Both the position numbers and the translations under genes were made by a program. This document shows, piece by piece, positions 37,085 to 45,826 of a stretch of DNA of 64,000 nt. The notes under the pieces were generated by a model, which was not told the DNA's origin, ran no database searches, and was given only the letters and a program-made list of their open reading frames with translations. The stretch comes from Erwinia sp. OLFS4 (GTDB taxonomy: Bacteria; Pseudomonadota; Gammaproteobacteria; Enterobacterales; Enterobacteriaceae): assembly GCF_002752165.1 (NCBI RefSeq), contig NZ_MOMB01000008.1, positions 1-64,000 of the forward strand. The letters are read 5' to 3'. The stretch's first letter is position 1. Every line of letters begins with the position of its first letter.

Positions 37085-37160
37085 TGAAGGAGGAGGCCGC
37101 AGCGCGCCGTGAGCGGGCTGAATGCGCCGCGAACGGGGGGAACGGGGGACGAGTGACCCT
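37085..37160. repeat. Leading-region repeat, copy 5
   Basis: GGAGGCCGCAGCGCGCC and GCGCCGCGAACGGGGGGAAC repeat the CCGCAGCGC ... GAACGGG pattern. It lies 75 bp upstream of the preceding minus-strand gene start (37010). Confidence 0.55.
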
Positions 37161-37288
37161 TGACAGCAAGCGGGCACGGCTAACGTGTGGGCACGGCACA
37201 GGCCTGACGGTGAACAGAGAATTGATAAGGTGCCGGCGACGCCGGACACCGGGTTAAAATGGAGCAAAGCGACATCACTGACGGGAAT

Positions 37289-37651
37289 TTATTCCTCACT
37301 AAAAAAAACAAATCCGTACAGCCCACAAAGTACGGCAGGCAGCTCATGCGCAATAAATTTAAACAGCGTACTTGGATACTCTTTCACATAATCAATCGCC
37401 GCCAGAGCAAGTGCGACAGCAGCGATATCTCCCAAAGCCCGCATCATCCGGTGGAAAGCATTTCCCGGCGTACCCCAGCCTGACAGCCTCCAGACAAACG
37501 AAATGGCCAGTGCCAGCAACGTAAGAAATGTCACCGTAAGCTCATCTTTCTTAACGTAATTTGCATACAGTGACATTGCCATGAACAGAAAAATAGCCAT
37601 CGCAACGGGAAACGCATACTCCGCCAGTGGAAAACGCCGGTAACTTTTCAT
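37289..37651 (-). CDS. Small four-span membrane protein, unknown
   Basis: 120 residues, AGGAGCATTAA before ATG. Hydrophobic spans: FPVAMAIFLFMAMSLYANYV, TVTFLTLLALAISFVW, LGDIAAVALALAAIDYV and ELPAVLCGLYGFVFF. No family recognised. It is the last minus-strand gene of the leading region before the SOS operon. Confidence 0.62.
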   Translation of the reverse strand: MKSYRRFPLAEYAFPVAMAIFLFMAMSLYANYVKKDELTVTFLTLLALAISFVWRLSGWGTPGNAFHRMMRALGDIAAVALALAAIDYVKEYPSTLFKFIAHELPAVLCGLYGFVFFSEE

Positions 37652-37853
37652 TTAATGCTCCTTTTATCTGAATTATGAAACCCGCCGCGCAGAATGCGAT
37701 GCAATTGTCTGGTCTCATCGCACCACTATATTAACTCAGCCCCCTCTGTGCTGACAGAAAAGCCGGACGAGCTGCCATAAAATTTCACGCCACATCAATC
37801 ACCTGCCCATCCGCACTAAAAAGCCGCTTGCCGGTATTTTGACATCCCTGATA

Positions 37854-37869
37854 CTGTATATATATACAG
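37854..37869 (+). promoter_or_regulatory. LexA (SOS) box before the umuDC-like genes
   Basis: CTGTATATATATACAG, a perfect CTG-N10-CAG palindrome with the preferred TA-rich core, 50 bp before the umuD-like start. A -35-like TTGACA sits at 37839-37844. Confidence 0.92.
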
Positions 37870-37918
37870 CTATAATTATATCGTACTCTTTTGTATGGCT
37901 GGTCACCCGGGAGCTTTT

Positions 37919-38365
37919 ATGAAAAACACAAACAGCCAACCTGAGCTGTCATTTTTTCGTCCTGATATTCAGGCACCAACTCTGAGTATTCCGTTCTTTT
38001 CAGACAGCTGCGCTGCCGGATTTCCCAGCCCAGCCCAGGATTTTGTAGAGCAGGAGCTTGACCTTAATGCGCTGTGTATCCAGCATCCTGCGGCGACATT
38101 TTTTGTACGTGCAAGCGGTAACAGCATGCAGGAACTGGGACTGATGGACGGTGACATCATGATTGTTGATCGCAGTGAGAAAGCTGTGCATGGAGATGTT
38201 GTCATTGCTGAGATTGATGGGGAATTTACCGTCAAACGTTTACAGCTGTTGCCCCGCCCTGCCCTTGTCCCGATGAACTCAGCTTTTCCGGTTATGTATC
38301 CCGATGAGCTTCAGTTGTTTGGTGTGGTTATGCATTTTGTTCACAGCACCCGAGCCCGGAGATGA
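37919..38365 (+). CDS. umuD: UmuD-like error-prone repair protein
   Basis: 148 residues from ATG 37919 (GGGAG upstream). Self-cleavage site Ala33-Gly34 (SCAAGFPSP), catalytic Ser69 (GNSMQELG) and Lys106 (FTVKRLQL) are all present, so RecA-stimulated processing to the active form should occur. With the polymerase gene 3 bp later it forms a plasmid mucAB/impAB-type SOS mutagenesis operon that could help bypass lesions on incoming or host DNA. Confidence 0.92.
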   Translation: MKNTNSQPELSFFRPDIQAPTLSIPFFSDSCAAGFPSPAQDFVEQELDLNALCIQHPAATFFVRASGNSMQELGLMDGDIMIVDRSEKAVHGDVVIAEIDGEFTVKRLQLLPRPALVPMNSAFPVMYPDELQLFGVVMHFVHSTRARR

Positions 38366-38368
38366 TTA

Positions 38369-39643
38369 ATGCCCATGTTTGCGCTTGCTGATGCAAACAG
38401 TTTCTATGTCTCATGCGAAACGCTTTTTCAGCCACGACTGCGCAGAAAACCAGTGGTGGTTCTCAGTAACAACGATGGCTGTGTAATCGCACGTAACGCT
38501 GCAGCAAAAAAATATGTAGCGATGGGCCAACCATGGTTTCAGATTAGGCACGCCAGTTTCCCTGAAAAAATATACGCGTTTTCCAGCAATTACGCGTTAT
38601 ATCACAGCATGAGCCAACGACTCATGTCGGGGTTAGAAGAAATGGCGCCACGTGTTGAGCAATACTCTATTGATGAGATGTTTCTTGATCTGACGGGGAT
38701 CAATAACTGTATCCATTTCGAAGATTTCGGGCGACAGCTGAGGGCACATATTCTGCAGAATACCGGACTGACGATTGGTGTAGGATGTGGTCCCTCTAAA
38801 ACGCTGGCCAAAAGTGCTCAGTGGGCCTCAAAGGAATGGCCGCAGTTTGGCGGCGTGCTCGCACTTACGCCTGATAATCCCCGCCGAACAGAAAAACTAC
38901 TTTCACTGCAGCCAGTGGAGGAAATATGGGGCGTGGGTCGTCGGATTGCAAAACGTCTTAACGTACTGGGCATTAAAACTGCACTGGAGCTGGCTCATAC
39001 TCATCCTGCATTTATCAGAAAGAATTTCAGCGTCGTTCTCGAACAAACTGTCCGTGAACTTAACGGCGAGGCCTGTATTCCACTCGACGAAATGCCACCC
39101 GCAAAGCAGCAGATTGTCTGTTCCCGCAGTTTTGGCCAGCGAGTGACTGAATACAATGAGATGAGAGAAGCCATCTGTCACTATGCTGAGCGCGCAGCAG
39201 AGAAACTCCGTGCTGAACGGCAGTACTGTCGGCACGTCAGCGTATTTATCCGCACTTCGCCGTTCACACCCGGCGAGATACACTACGGTAACGTTGCTGG
39301 CGAAAAACTGACGCTGGCCACTCAGGATACGCGCGATATTATAGCGCTTGCTATGCGTTTGCTGGACAGGATTTGGCTGCCTGGCCATAGATATATGAAA
39401 GCGGGCATCCTGCTGGATGATTTCACGCCGTCAGGCGTATCACAATTAAACCTGTTTGATGAAATACAGCCCAGGCCAAAGAGCGATATGTTGATGAGAT
39501 TGATTGATGGTATTAATCAGTCCGGGATGGGTAATATCTGGTTTGCTGGCCGAGGCATTCAGCCACAATGGCAAATGAAACGGGAAATGTTGTCACCTGC
39601 ATATACCACTCGATGGAGTGATATTCCTGTTGCCTCAATTTGA
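38369..39643 (+). CDS. umuC: UmuC-like DNA polymerase V subunit
   Basis: 424 residues. Y-family palm motifs: FALADANSFYVSCE with the first catalytic Asp, and VEQYSIDEMFLDL with the Asp-Glu pair; VLSNNDGCVIARN and GVGCGPSKTLAKSA complete the signature; the C-terminus ends in the little-finger/UmuC tail (DIPVASI). Complete and of normal family length (about 420). Confidence 0.93.
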   Translation: MPMFALADANSFYVSCETLFQPRLRRKPVVVLSNNDGCVIARNAAAKKYVAMGQPWFQIRHASFPEKIYAFSSNYALYHSMSQRLMSGLEEMAPRVEQYSIDEMFLDLTGINNCIHFEDFGRQLRAHILQNTGLTIGVGCGPSKTLAKSAQWASKEWPQFGGVLALTPDNPRRTEKLLSLQPVEEIWGVGRRIAKRLNVLGIKTALELAHTHPAFIRKNFSVVLEQTVRELNGEACIPLDEMPPAKQQIVCSRSFGQRVTEYNEMREAICHYAERAAEKLRAERQYCRHVSVFIRTSPFTPGEIHYGNVAGEKLTLATQDTRDIIALAMRLLDRIWLPGHRYMKAGILLDDFTPSGVSQLNLFDEIQPRPKSDMLMRLIDGINQSGMGNIWFAGRGIQPQWQMKREMLSPAYTTRWSDIPVASI

Positions 39644-39654
39644 AGTAAAAAAGC

Positions 39655-39920
39655 ATTCCTGTTACTACCTCCGCACAAAAGAATTCCTTAAAGGATTCCT
39701 TAAGGAATGCCACTACACACCCACAAAGAATTCCTTATGGAATTCAATTTAGAATCTTCATAGGATTCTTTAAGGAATCCCATTTGGGATTCATAATGAA
39801 TTCTTTATTAGTTCCTTTTTTGCATTCTTTTTTGCATTCTTTAGGATATCCTTATAGAATTCATTTAGGCACCATAAAGGAATTCATCTATGAATACATC
39901 TATGGTGCCTAGTGGGACTA
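39655..39920. repeat. Centromere-like AATTCC repeat array before parA
   Basis: AT-rich tract with many copies of AATTCC / GGAATT and related ATTCTTT units in both orientations (for example AGAATTCCTTAAAGGATTCC and TAAGGAATGCC). An 11-bp inverted repeat TAGGCACCATA (39866-39876) / TATGGTGCCTA (39901-39911) closes it just before parA. Most likely the partition site and promoter bound by the small ParB-like protein. Confidence 0.7.
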
Positions 39921-39939
39921 ACCTGTAGAGGATATATGT

Positions 39940-40647
39940 ATGCCGGTCATTGTATTCGTATCACCAAAGGGAGGAGCAGGTAAGACAACTTCTGCCTTAG
40001 CTTTAGCTATGCAAATCGCACTGCGTGTACCCGTTACCGCTATTGATGCCGACCCAAATCACCCAATTAAAACCTGGTCAGAAGGAGGTGACGTCCCTCA
40101 AAACATGACAATCATCTCGGATGTTACGGATAAAACCATCGGCGAGACGATAGCAGAAGCTGCTGCAAAAACGCCTTTCGTAATCGTCGATTTGGAGGGA
40201 ACAGCAGCGACCATAGTCGCGTATGCTATTGCTGAAGCAGATTTCGTCATTGTCCCTACACAAGGCTCGCAACTGGACGCTGAGCAGGCTAGCAGGGCTT
40301 TCGGGCTGATAAGAGCACACGAGCGTGGTATTCAGAAACATAAGCCTGATTACAAGCTACCATATGCTGTTTTGTTTACACGGACTTCAGCAGCCATTCA
40401 AAGTCGGGATACAAAGCATATTCGTGAAAGCTTCAAAGCTGGAGGCATCCCTTTTTTTGAAACCGAGCTGAACGAGCGGGCCGCTTTTAAAGCTATGTTC
40501 TCATACCGTCAACTACTTGAAACGCTTCCCAGAGATGAAGTTTCAAATGTCGACAAAGCAATTGAAAACGCTGAAGCCTTTACACGTGAACTCATAACAA
40601 GAATTACCCCGGTAGCAACCCAGCAACAGGATAAGGTCACATTATGA
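39940..40647 (+). CDS. parA: ParA-family partition ATPase
   Basis: 235 residues. Deviant Walker A SPKGGAGKTTSALALA at the very N-terminus, a switch region with FVIVDLEGTAATIVAYA, and no N-terminal HTH, i.e. the short type Ib ParA (as in IncL/M and pTi VirC1-like proteins). Short ParAs do not bind the promoter themselves, so the partner gene would be the repressor and centromere binder. The stop overlaps the next start. Confidence 0.9.
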   Translation: MPVIVFVSPKGGAGKTTSALALAMQIALRVPVTAIDADPNHPIKTWSEGGDVPQNMTIISDVTDKTIGETIAEAAAKTPFVIVDLEGTAATIVAYAIAEADFVIVPTQGSQLDAEQASRAFGLIRAHERGIQKHKPDYKLPYAVLFTRTSAAIQSRDTKHIRESFKAGGIPFFETELNERAAFKAMFSYRQLLETLPRDEVSNVDKAIENAEAFTRELITRITPVATQQQDKVTL

Positions 40648-40979
40648 GCCGCGTAGATCCGCTAGATAGCTTGAAAAATTTTGAGCCTAAAGTAGCCACA
40701 GAGCAGAAGCCGAAGCAAAGTAACGCAGAAATTGAGGAATTGGCTAATAAACATGGCTTTGTTGGTAGAGTGTCAACGGTGCCTACGCCCCCAGCCGACC
40801 GCTCTAAGCGGAGGTTCAAAACCGGACGCAATGTACAAATCAACATTAAGGGGGAGCAGGATACCAAAGATGAATTATATCGCGTTGCTGATATGATCGA
40901 TGAGCCATTAGGTGAAACGCTCAAACGTGCATTAGCAGCTTTGAGACGGGAACTTGGAAATGGACAGGGCACAAAGTAG
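40644..40979 (+). CDS. ParB-like centromere-binding protein (ribbon-helix-helix)
   Basis: 111 residues overlapping the parA stop (ATGAG). Disordered N-terminal half; the C-terminal half (RNVQINIKGEQDTKDELYRV then PLGETLKRALAALRREL) has strand-helix-helix character like ParG-type RHH proteins. Typical partner for a short ParA; would bind the AATTCC array. Confidence 0.75.
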   Translation: MSRVDPLDSLKNFEPKVATEQKPKQSNAEIEELANKHGFVGRVSTVPTPPADRSKRRFKTGRNVQINIKGEQDTKDELYRVADMIDEPLGETLKRALAALRRELGNGQGTK

Positions 40980-41001
40980 CCTCAACACCGGGTGCAGGGC
41001 G

Positions 41002-41985
41002 TTACACTGGCTCATATTGCCAGCAACCGGCACAATCATCCCATCCCTGGCGAGTTTGGTCATTGGTCAGCAGACAGTCAATGACCAGACAGTTACGGTC
41101 ATCAGCTATGTTATTAATCTCACTAAATAAATAATCTATCTGCTCTTTCAACTGTTCGTCGTTTTCAGCGATTAAAGGCATCCGGTATTCATTCTCCCCT
41201 AAAATTTGACCGTCGAATTCAGCTTCTATGAACCAGTCGATTAGCTCTCTGGTTTTTTTCTTCCCACGGGTAAATTTACTGCCATTTTCAATCGACACAA
41301 ACAGCGTCATGGAATGTGGGGCGGGGGAGTCGACAGGGTTTTGTGCCAGGGTTTTAGCCTCATTCTGGCTGGCTGCATGTTTAATGGCACTGCTGATCGT
41401 GCTCCGGCTGCAACCTATCGTTTTCTGTACCTGTGTCCAGGAGCTACCGCTCAACAATAACCGGTTGATAGCATCGTAACGTGGCTTATTGATCTGCCGC
41501 CCGCGGTATTTACCCGCCGCTTTTGCTTTGGTTATCCCCTGTTGCTGACGTTCCCGTCGCTGCTCGTAATCGCGCCGTGCAATAGCGGCCAGCATGTCGA
41601 GCAACATATCATTGATGGCCGCAAACATCCGGCTGTCAAATTCATTGGCTCTGGGAGAAAGGTGCTGCCAGGTGGTGGGAACATTGACGGCCACAACCCA
41701 TACGCCACGCTGACGAATGATCGCTTTCAGTTTCTCCCACTCATCTCCTTTTAAGCGGGAAAGGCGATCGACGTCCTCAATAAGCAATACATCCCCTGGG
41801 CGGCTGTCATTGAGCAAACGAAAAAGTTTGGGGCGTTCCAGGCGCGCTCCTGATTCATTCTCAGCATAATAATTACAGATGATGACATTATGCTCATGAG
41901 CAAAGCGGTCCAGCATATCGCGAGCACGTTGTGCATCCTGCTCATTTGTTGAAGCCCGCAGGTAGGCGCGAACAAACGTAGACAT
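41002..41985 (-). CDS. Serine recombinase (resolvase/invertase) with C-terminal extension
   Basis: 327 residues from ATG 41985. N-terminal catalytic domain: FVRAYLRASTNEQDAQ holds the nucleophilic Ser, and IEDVDRLSRLKGDEWEK the conserved DRLSR arginines; a HTH near residue 185-215 (SGSSWTQVQKTIGCSRSTIS) reads DNA. About 100 extra residues follow the HTH, with KFTRGKKKTRELIDWF and a Cys-containing end (DDCAGCWQYEP), not present in Tn3-type resolvases. Likely a multimer-resolution enzyme paired with the adjacent par locus. Confidence 0.85.
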   Translation of the reverse strand: MSTFVRAYLRASTNEQDAQRARDMLDRFAHEHNVIICNYYAENESGARLERPKLFRLLNDSRPGDVLLIEDVDRLSRLKGDEWEKLKAIIRQRGVWVVAVNVPTTWQHLSPRANEFDSRMFAAINDMLLDMLAAIARRDYEQRRERQQQGITKAKAAGKYRGRQINKPRYDAINRLLLSGSSWTQVQKTIGCSRSTISSAIKHAASQNEAKTLAQNPVDSPAPHSMTLFVSIENGSKFTRGKKKTRELIDWFIEAEFDGQILGENEYRMPLIAENDEQLKEQIDYLFSEINNIADDRNCLVIDCLLTNDQTRQGWDDCAGCWQYEPV

Positions 41986-41999
41986 GGTACTGTTAGAGT

Positions 42000-42150
42000 C
42001 CTTTAGTGATACCGGTCTGGTTAGGGTTGGTACTATCACTATATATGGTACCGGATAATACTAGTTCGGTATAGGGATACTTAAACAGAACTATCAGACG
42101 GGGATATATACCATTACACTTGATTGATTCATAGTGATTAACTATGATTA
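42000..42150. promoter_or_regulatory. Probable recombination (res) and promoter region of the serine recombinase
   Basis: Upstream of the recombinase start lie nested imperfect repeats: GGTAC(T) / (G)GTACC around TATCACTATATAT (42031-42054 region), TACCG / CGGTA spaced by 13 bp (42051-42073), and two GGGATA-type units (TAGGGATACTT, GGGGATATATACC). This cluster of short inverted repeats in about 120 bp is what a three-subsite res site looks like, but subsites cannot be drawn with confidence. Confidence 0.45.
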
Positions 42151-42182
42151 AAAATAAATAAATCAGTATAAGCCGGAGTAAA

Positions 42183-42253
42183 TAAATGAAGAACGATACG
42201 CAGGCAGTAACCCGGGTGCTGACAGCTCATGTGCCATTACCGATAGCTGATAA
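42183..42253 (+). pseudogene. 5' remnant of a ribbon-helix-helix antitoxin gene, cut by a Tn3-type end
   Basis: ATG at 42183 after CCGGAGTAAATAA opens a frame MKNDTQAVTRVLTAHVPLP followed by IADK, then runs into the Tn3 terminal repeat at 42254. The start closely recalls plasmid RHH antitoxins that begin with TAHVPLPMADKVDQ. Only 23 codons survive. The rest is not seen on the far side of the bla fragment. Confidence 0.6.
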
Positions 42254-42400
42254 GGGGTCTGACGCTCAGTGGAACGAAAACTCACGTTAAGGGATTTTGG
42301 TCATGAGATTATCAAAAAGGATCTTCACCTAGATCCTTTTAAATTAAAAATGAAGTTTTAAATCAATCTAAAGTATATATGAGTAAACTTGGTCTGACAG

Positions 42401-43273
<873 letters not shown>

Positions 43274-43302
43274 TCAATATTATTGAAGCATTTATCAGGG
43301 TT

Positions 43303-43331
43303 ATTGTCTCATGAGCGGATACACATTTGAA
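43303..43331 (-). promoter_or_regulatory. bla promoter (P3-type)
   Basis: Minus strand -35 TTCAAA (43331-43326), 17-bp spacer, -10 GACAAT (43308-43303), 41 bp before the bla start. This is the standard weak P3 arrangement; no stronger Pa/Pb change is evident. Confidence 0.85.
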
Positions 43332-43414
43332 TGTATTTAGAAAAATAAACAAATAGGGGTTCCGCGCACATTTCCCCGAAAAGTGCCACCTGACGTCTAA
43401 GAAACCATTATTAT

Positions 43415-43684
43415 GGACCGGGCAGAACGCTGAGGAAACTGATTTGGGTAATGCCCGTCGTTGTCGGTGCAAATAACAATGAAGAGCCTGAAGCGGGTCA
43501 TATATACCGGGTGAATCCAGATGGTCGTTAACGCATTTACAGTCCGCAGCTCCGTGAAACAGCAGCCCCGGTGCTGGATTTTCTGGCTGCCTGTGCGGGG
43601 CATGTCTCGGTTGAGCAACTGGCCACAGTAGTGGCATGGGGAGATAACATCCTGACGGAAAAACCAGTCCACGATATTGAGTGA
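43415..43684 (+). pseudogene. Gene remnant with an internal stop, beside the bla fragment
   Basis: From the transposon breakpoint a frame reads RTLRKLIWVMPVVVGANNN, EEPEAGHIYRVNPDGR, then TAA at 43529, and continues in the same frame RIYSPQLRETAAPVLDFLAA ... TEKPVHDIE to TGA at 43684. Coherent protein-like sequence on both sides of a single stop suggests a decayed 3' end of a larger gene. No family recognised. An iteron-like ATATACCGGGTG lies inside it. Confidence 0.5.
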
Positions 43685-43702
43685 ATATCAGTGCAATCGG
43701 AG

Positions 43703-43930
43703 TTATCCACTGAATAGAACAATAATAAAGTTCAATTCAGGATCATTAACAGATTAAATAAGAATAAGGATCTTCTCAGCCCTTTAATCACGGTGCTTTC
43801 TGGGATAACGGATACACTGTACCGGGTTGAAAATCCATTGTAGAGGGTCTGCGCTCCATTGTACCGGGTGACATATCCACTATACCGGGTGGATATGATC
43901 CATTGTACAGGGTAGGATCCTTTTACTGTC
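43703..43930. other. oriV: Iteron origin region of the RepFIB-like replicon
   Basis: Five direct repeats of the type TCCATTGTACCGGGT start near 43813, 43834, 43855, 43876 and 43899, spaced 21, 21, 21 and 23 bp (two helical turns). A near-consensus DnaA box TTATCCACT at 43703-43711 and an AT-rich stretch (43712-43800) precede them. RepA bound here would open the origin and control copy number. Confidence 0.85.
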
Positions 43931-43951
43931 CACAAACTTCGCCTGGTTAAT

Positions 43952-44833
43952 ATGTCTATTAATAATAATGAGTTAGCATTATTTATTGAAGAAGAACACA
44001 AGGAAAGCGGTGAGGTTATCCACCTGCTTCCGACCCTTCGCCAGACCATCCAGCCGAAGGTTCTTCTGCGATTAGGTGTGTTTGTCCCAACATTGAAATC
44101 CACTGAAAAGGGAGGCAGGAAGAGTCACAGCATTGATGCCACGGAATCACTGTCCCGGTTATCCATTGTAGAGGGTGAGGGTTACAATCAGATCCAGATT
44201 TACGGCCCCCGACTTGATATGGATACAGACTTCAAAGTCTGGGTGGGCATTGTATATGCGTTGTCCAACAAGAAGCTGAACCTGGATGGACAGCTGGAGC
44301 TGAACTTCCCGGAGTTTGCTAAATATTGTGGTATCGACAGCAAACGCATAGATCGCCAGCTGAAGGAACGCTTCGATGCCTCGTTAACCCGTATTGCCCG
44401 AACGAACATCAGTTTTATCAAAAAAGTACCCGGTACAGACGATCAGATAACCATAAACATGCACCTGGTTGAGTCCACGTATTACGACAGCTCCACGGGC
44501 AAGATCATCCTCAAACCTAACTCAAAACTGAATACACTGTACCGGGTGGATGGCAAAACCAGGCTGTACCTGAAGTCACTCCAGAAGCTGTCACGCAAAG
44601 AGTCAGCCCAGGCACTGTATCTCTACCTAGCTGAGCTCCCCAGTACATTTTACAGAATAGGCTTTGACCGGCTGCGTGAGCGCCTCCAGTTGACCTCTCA
44701 TCTTGGCAACCAGAACGCCACGGTAAAAAAAGCCCTTCAGCAGTTAAAGGATATTGGTTTTCTGGAGTACTCTGTTGAAAAAGAGAACGGGGACTATGTT
44801 CTCAATATTCTGAAACGGAACCCGAAACTGTAA
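43952..44833 (+). CDS. repA: RepFIB-like replication initiator RepA
   Basis: 293 residues. LLRLGVFVPTLKSTEKG, YGPRLDMDTDFKVWVGI, SLQKLSRKESAQALYLYL and TVKKALQQLKDIGFLEYS match the RepFIB RepA family (which reads ALMRLGVFVPTLKS, TGPRLDMDNDFKTWVGI, ALKRRESAQALY). It is shorter at the C-terminus than F-type RepFIB. Two winged-helix domains bind the upstream iterons. Two further iteron-like sequences lie within the gene (about 44162 and 44534). Confidence 0.9.
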   Translation: MSINNNELALFIEEEHKESGEVIHLLPTLRQTIQPKVLLRLGVFVPTLKSTEKGGRKSHSIDATESLSRLSIVEGEGYNQIQIYGPRLDMDTDFKVWVGIVYALSNKKLNLDGQLELNFPEFAKYCGIDSKRIDRQLKERFDASLTRIARTNISFIKKVPGTDDQITINMHLVESTYYDSSTGKIILKPNSKLNTLYRVDGKTRLYLKSLQKLSRKESAQALYLYLAELPSTFYRIGFDRLRERLQLTSHLGNQNATVKKALQQLKDIGFLEYSVEKENGDYVLNILKRNPKL

Positions 44834-44835
44834 TT

Positions 44836-45110
44836 GGGGTCTGAAGCCCAATCGTACGAAAACGTACGTTAAGTACAATTGGTGGCCAATTTTGCTATTT
44901 TCTGAAGGCCACGGCATCAGTTCACAAGGCTGCTAGCCTGAAGGGCACGTGGACGATTCCCCTCTCCAAACCGTCGACAACATACAGTGGGTTCGCAAAC
45001 ATATTGCTAACAGGGTGAACATCAGTCATTTTTCTATGTCCATTATGTTTTGATATATCAGACAGTTACTTCACTAACGTACGTTTTCGTACGATTGGAC
45101 TTCAGACCCC
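44836..45110. mobile_element. 275-bp MITE with Tn3-family terminal inverted repeats
   Basis: Left end GGGGTCTGAAGCCCAATCGT ... and right end (read inward) GGGGTCTGAAGTCCAATCGT ... match over 36 bp with one mismatch, continuing to ACGAAAACGTACGTTA. Compared with the Tn3 repeat the first 9 bases and the ACGAAAAC..ACGTTA part are shared. The 200 bp inside hold no gene. It begins two bases after the repA stop codon. Flanks TAATT and TTATC are not a target duplication. Confidence 0.88.
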
Positions 45111-45132
45111 TTATCTGAATTTTTTAATCTCA

Positions 45133-45434
45133 GGACAAGCGAGCCGTGCGCAGCCTGTCATTAAATGCCGCTTTGCGGCATGGAGGCGCCAGCCGGTGCT
45201 GAATACAGCTTTACTGGTGAGTGGCGCCGTAGCCCGGCGCAGCCGGTTACGTTGTTGACAGGTTCTGCCAATCAATCCCTTCCGCCCTGCCAGGCGATAC
45301 CCCGCTTTAAGCGATACAGAAGCCTCTGTGCGCCGTCGGAGTGGTCACGACAAGGCGTAGCCGCAGTCGGGGCGTATCTCCGCGTTATGCGGCCCGTCAG
45401 GGCCGCTTACGGGCGTGTCACTCAGGACTTCCAG
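45133..45434. repeat. ~300-bp direct repeat, copy 1
   Basis: Shares with copy 2 (49824-50124) long blocks such as GAGTGGCGCCGTAGCCCGGC, GGAGTGGTCACGACAAGGCG, GTCGGGGCGTATCTCCGCGT and GGGCCGCTTACGGGCGTGT. Estimated identity is about 80-85 percent. No coding potential in common. The rest of 45435-45826 shows no recognisable gene or element. Confidence 0.82.
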
Positions 45435-45826
45435 CGATACTACTTAGGGGTTTGGGGAGTAGTGGAACCAAAAAGACGGTTAAGCGGTTCAATTAAGTGG
45501 TCAATAACAGCTAAATCAATCTGTTGAGATCAATTGCGTCTTTTGCTCTGCAAACGGCCAAAATGAGTAGAGCCAACCTGGCTATCTCATTTATGGCAGC
45601 CAAGAGAGGCAATTCACAATGTAAATTGGCTGGTTAATTTTTGGCTATTTAAAATGACCTCTTAACGGCAGTTACTGTTCCACTGAGCCTCAAACCCCAA
45701 AAGAGTCTCGCAGAAACAGAAACCTGGGAGAAAATCGTGGGAAGCGTTCTTTTTGGTGGCAGTACCTGGACGCTTCGCCCGGATATGGACGATGAATAAG
45801 CTGATGAGATAACCGGACTTAATTTT

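Noticed and set aside
39655..39920. CRISPR-like array
   Set aside because: Repeats are short, in both orientations and irregularly spaced, with no unique spacers and no cas genes.
44831..45115. Target-site duplication flanking the MITE
   Set aside because: Flanks TAATT and TTATC differ.
45165..45527. 120-residue open frame in the ~300-bp repeat
   Set aside because: Not preserved in the second copy of the repeat; frame broken there and no ribosome site.
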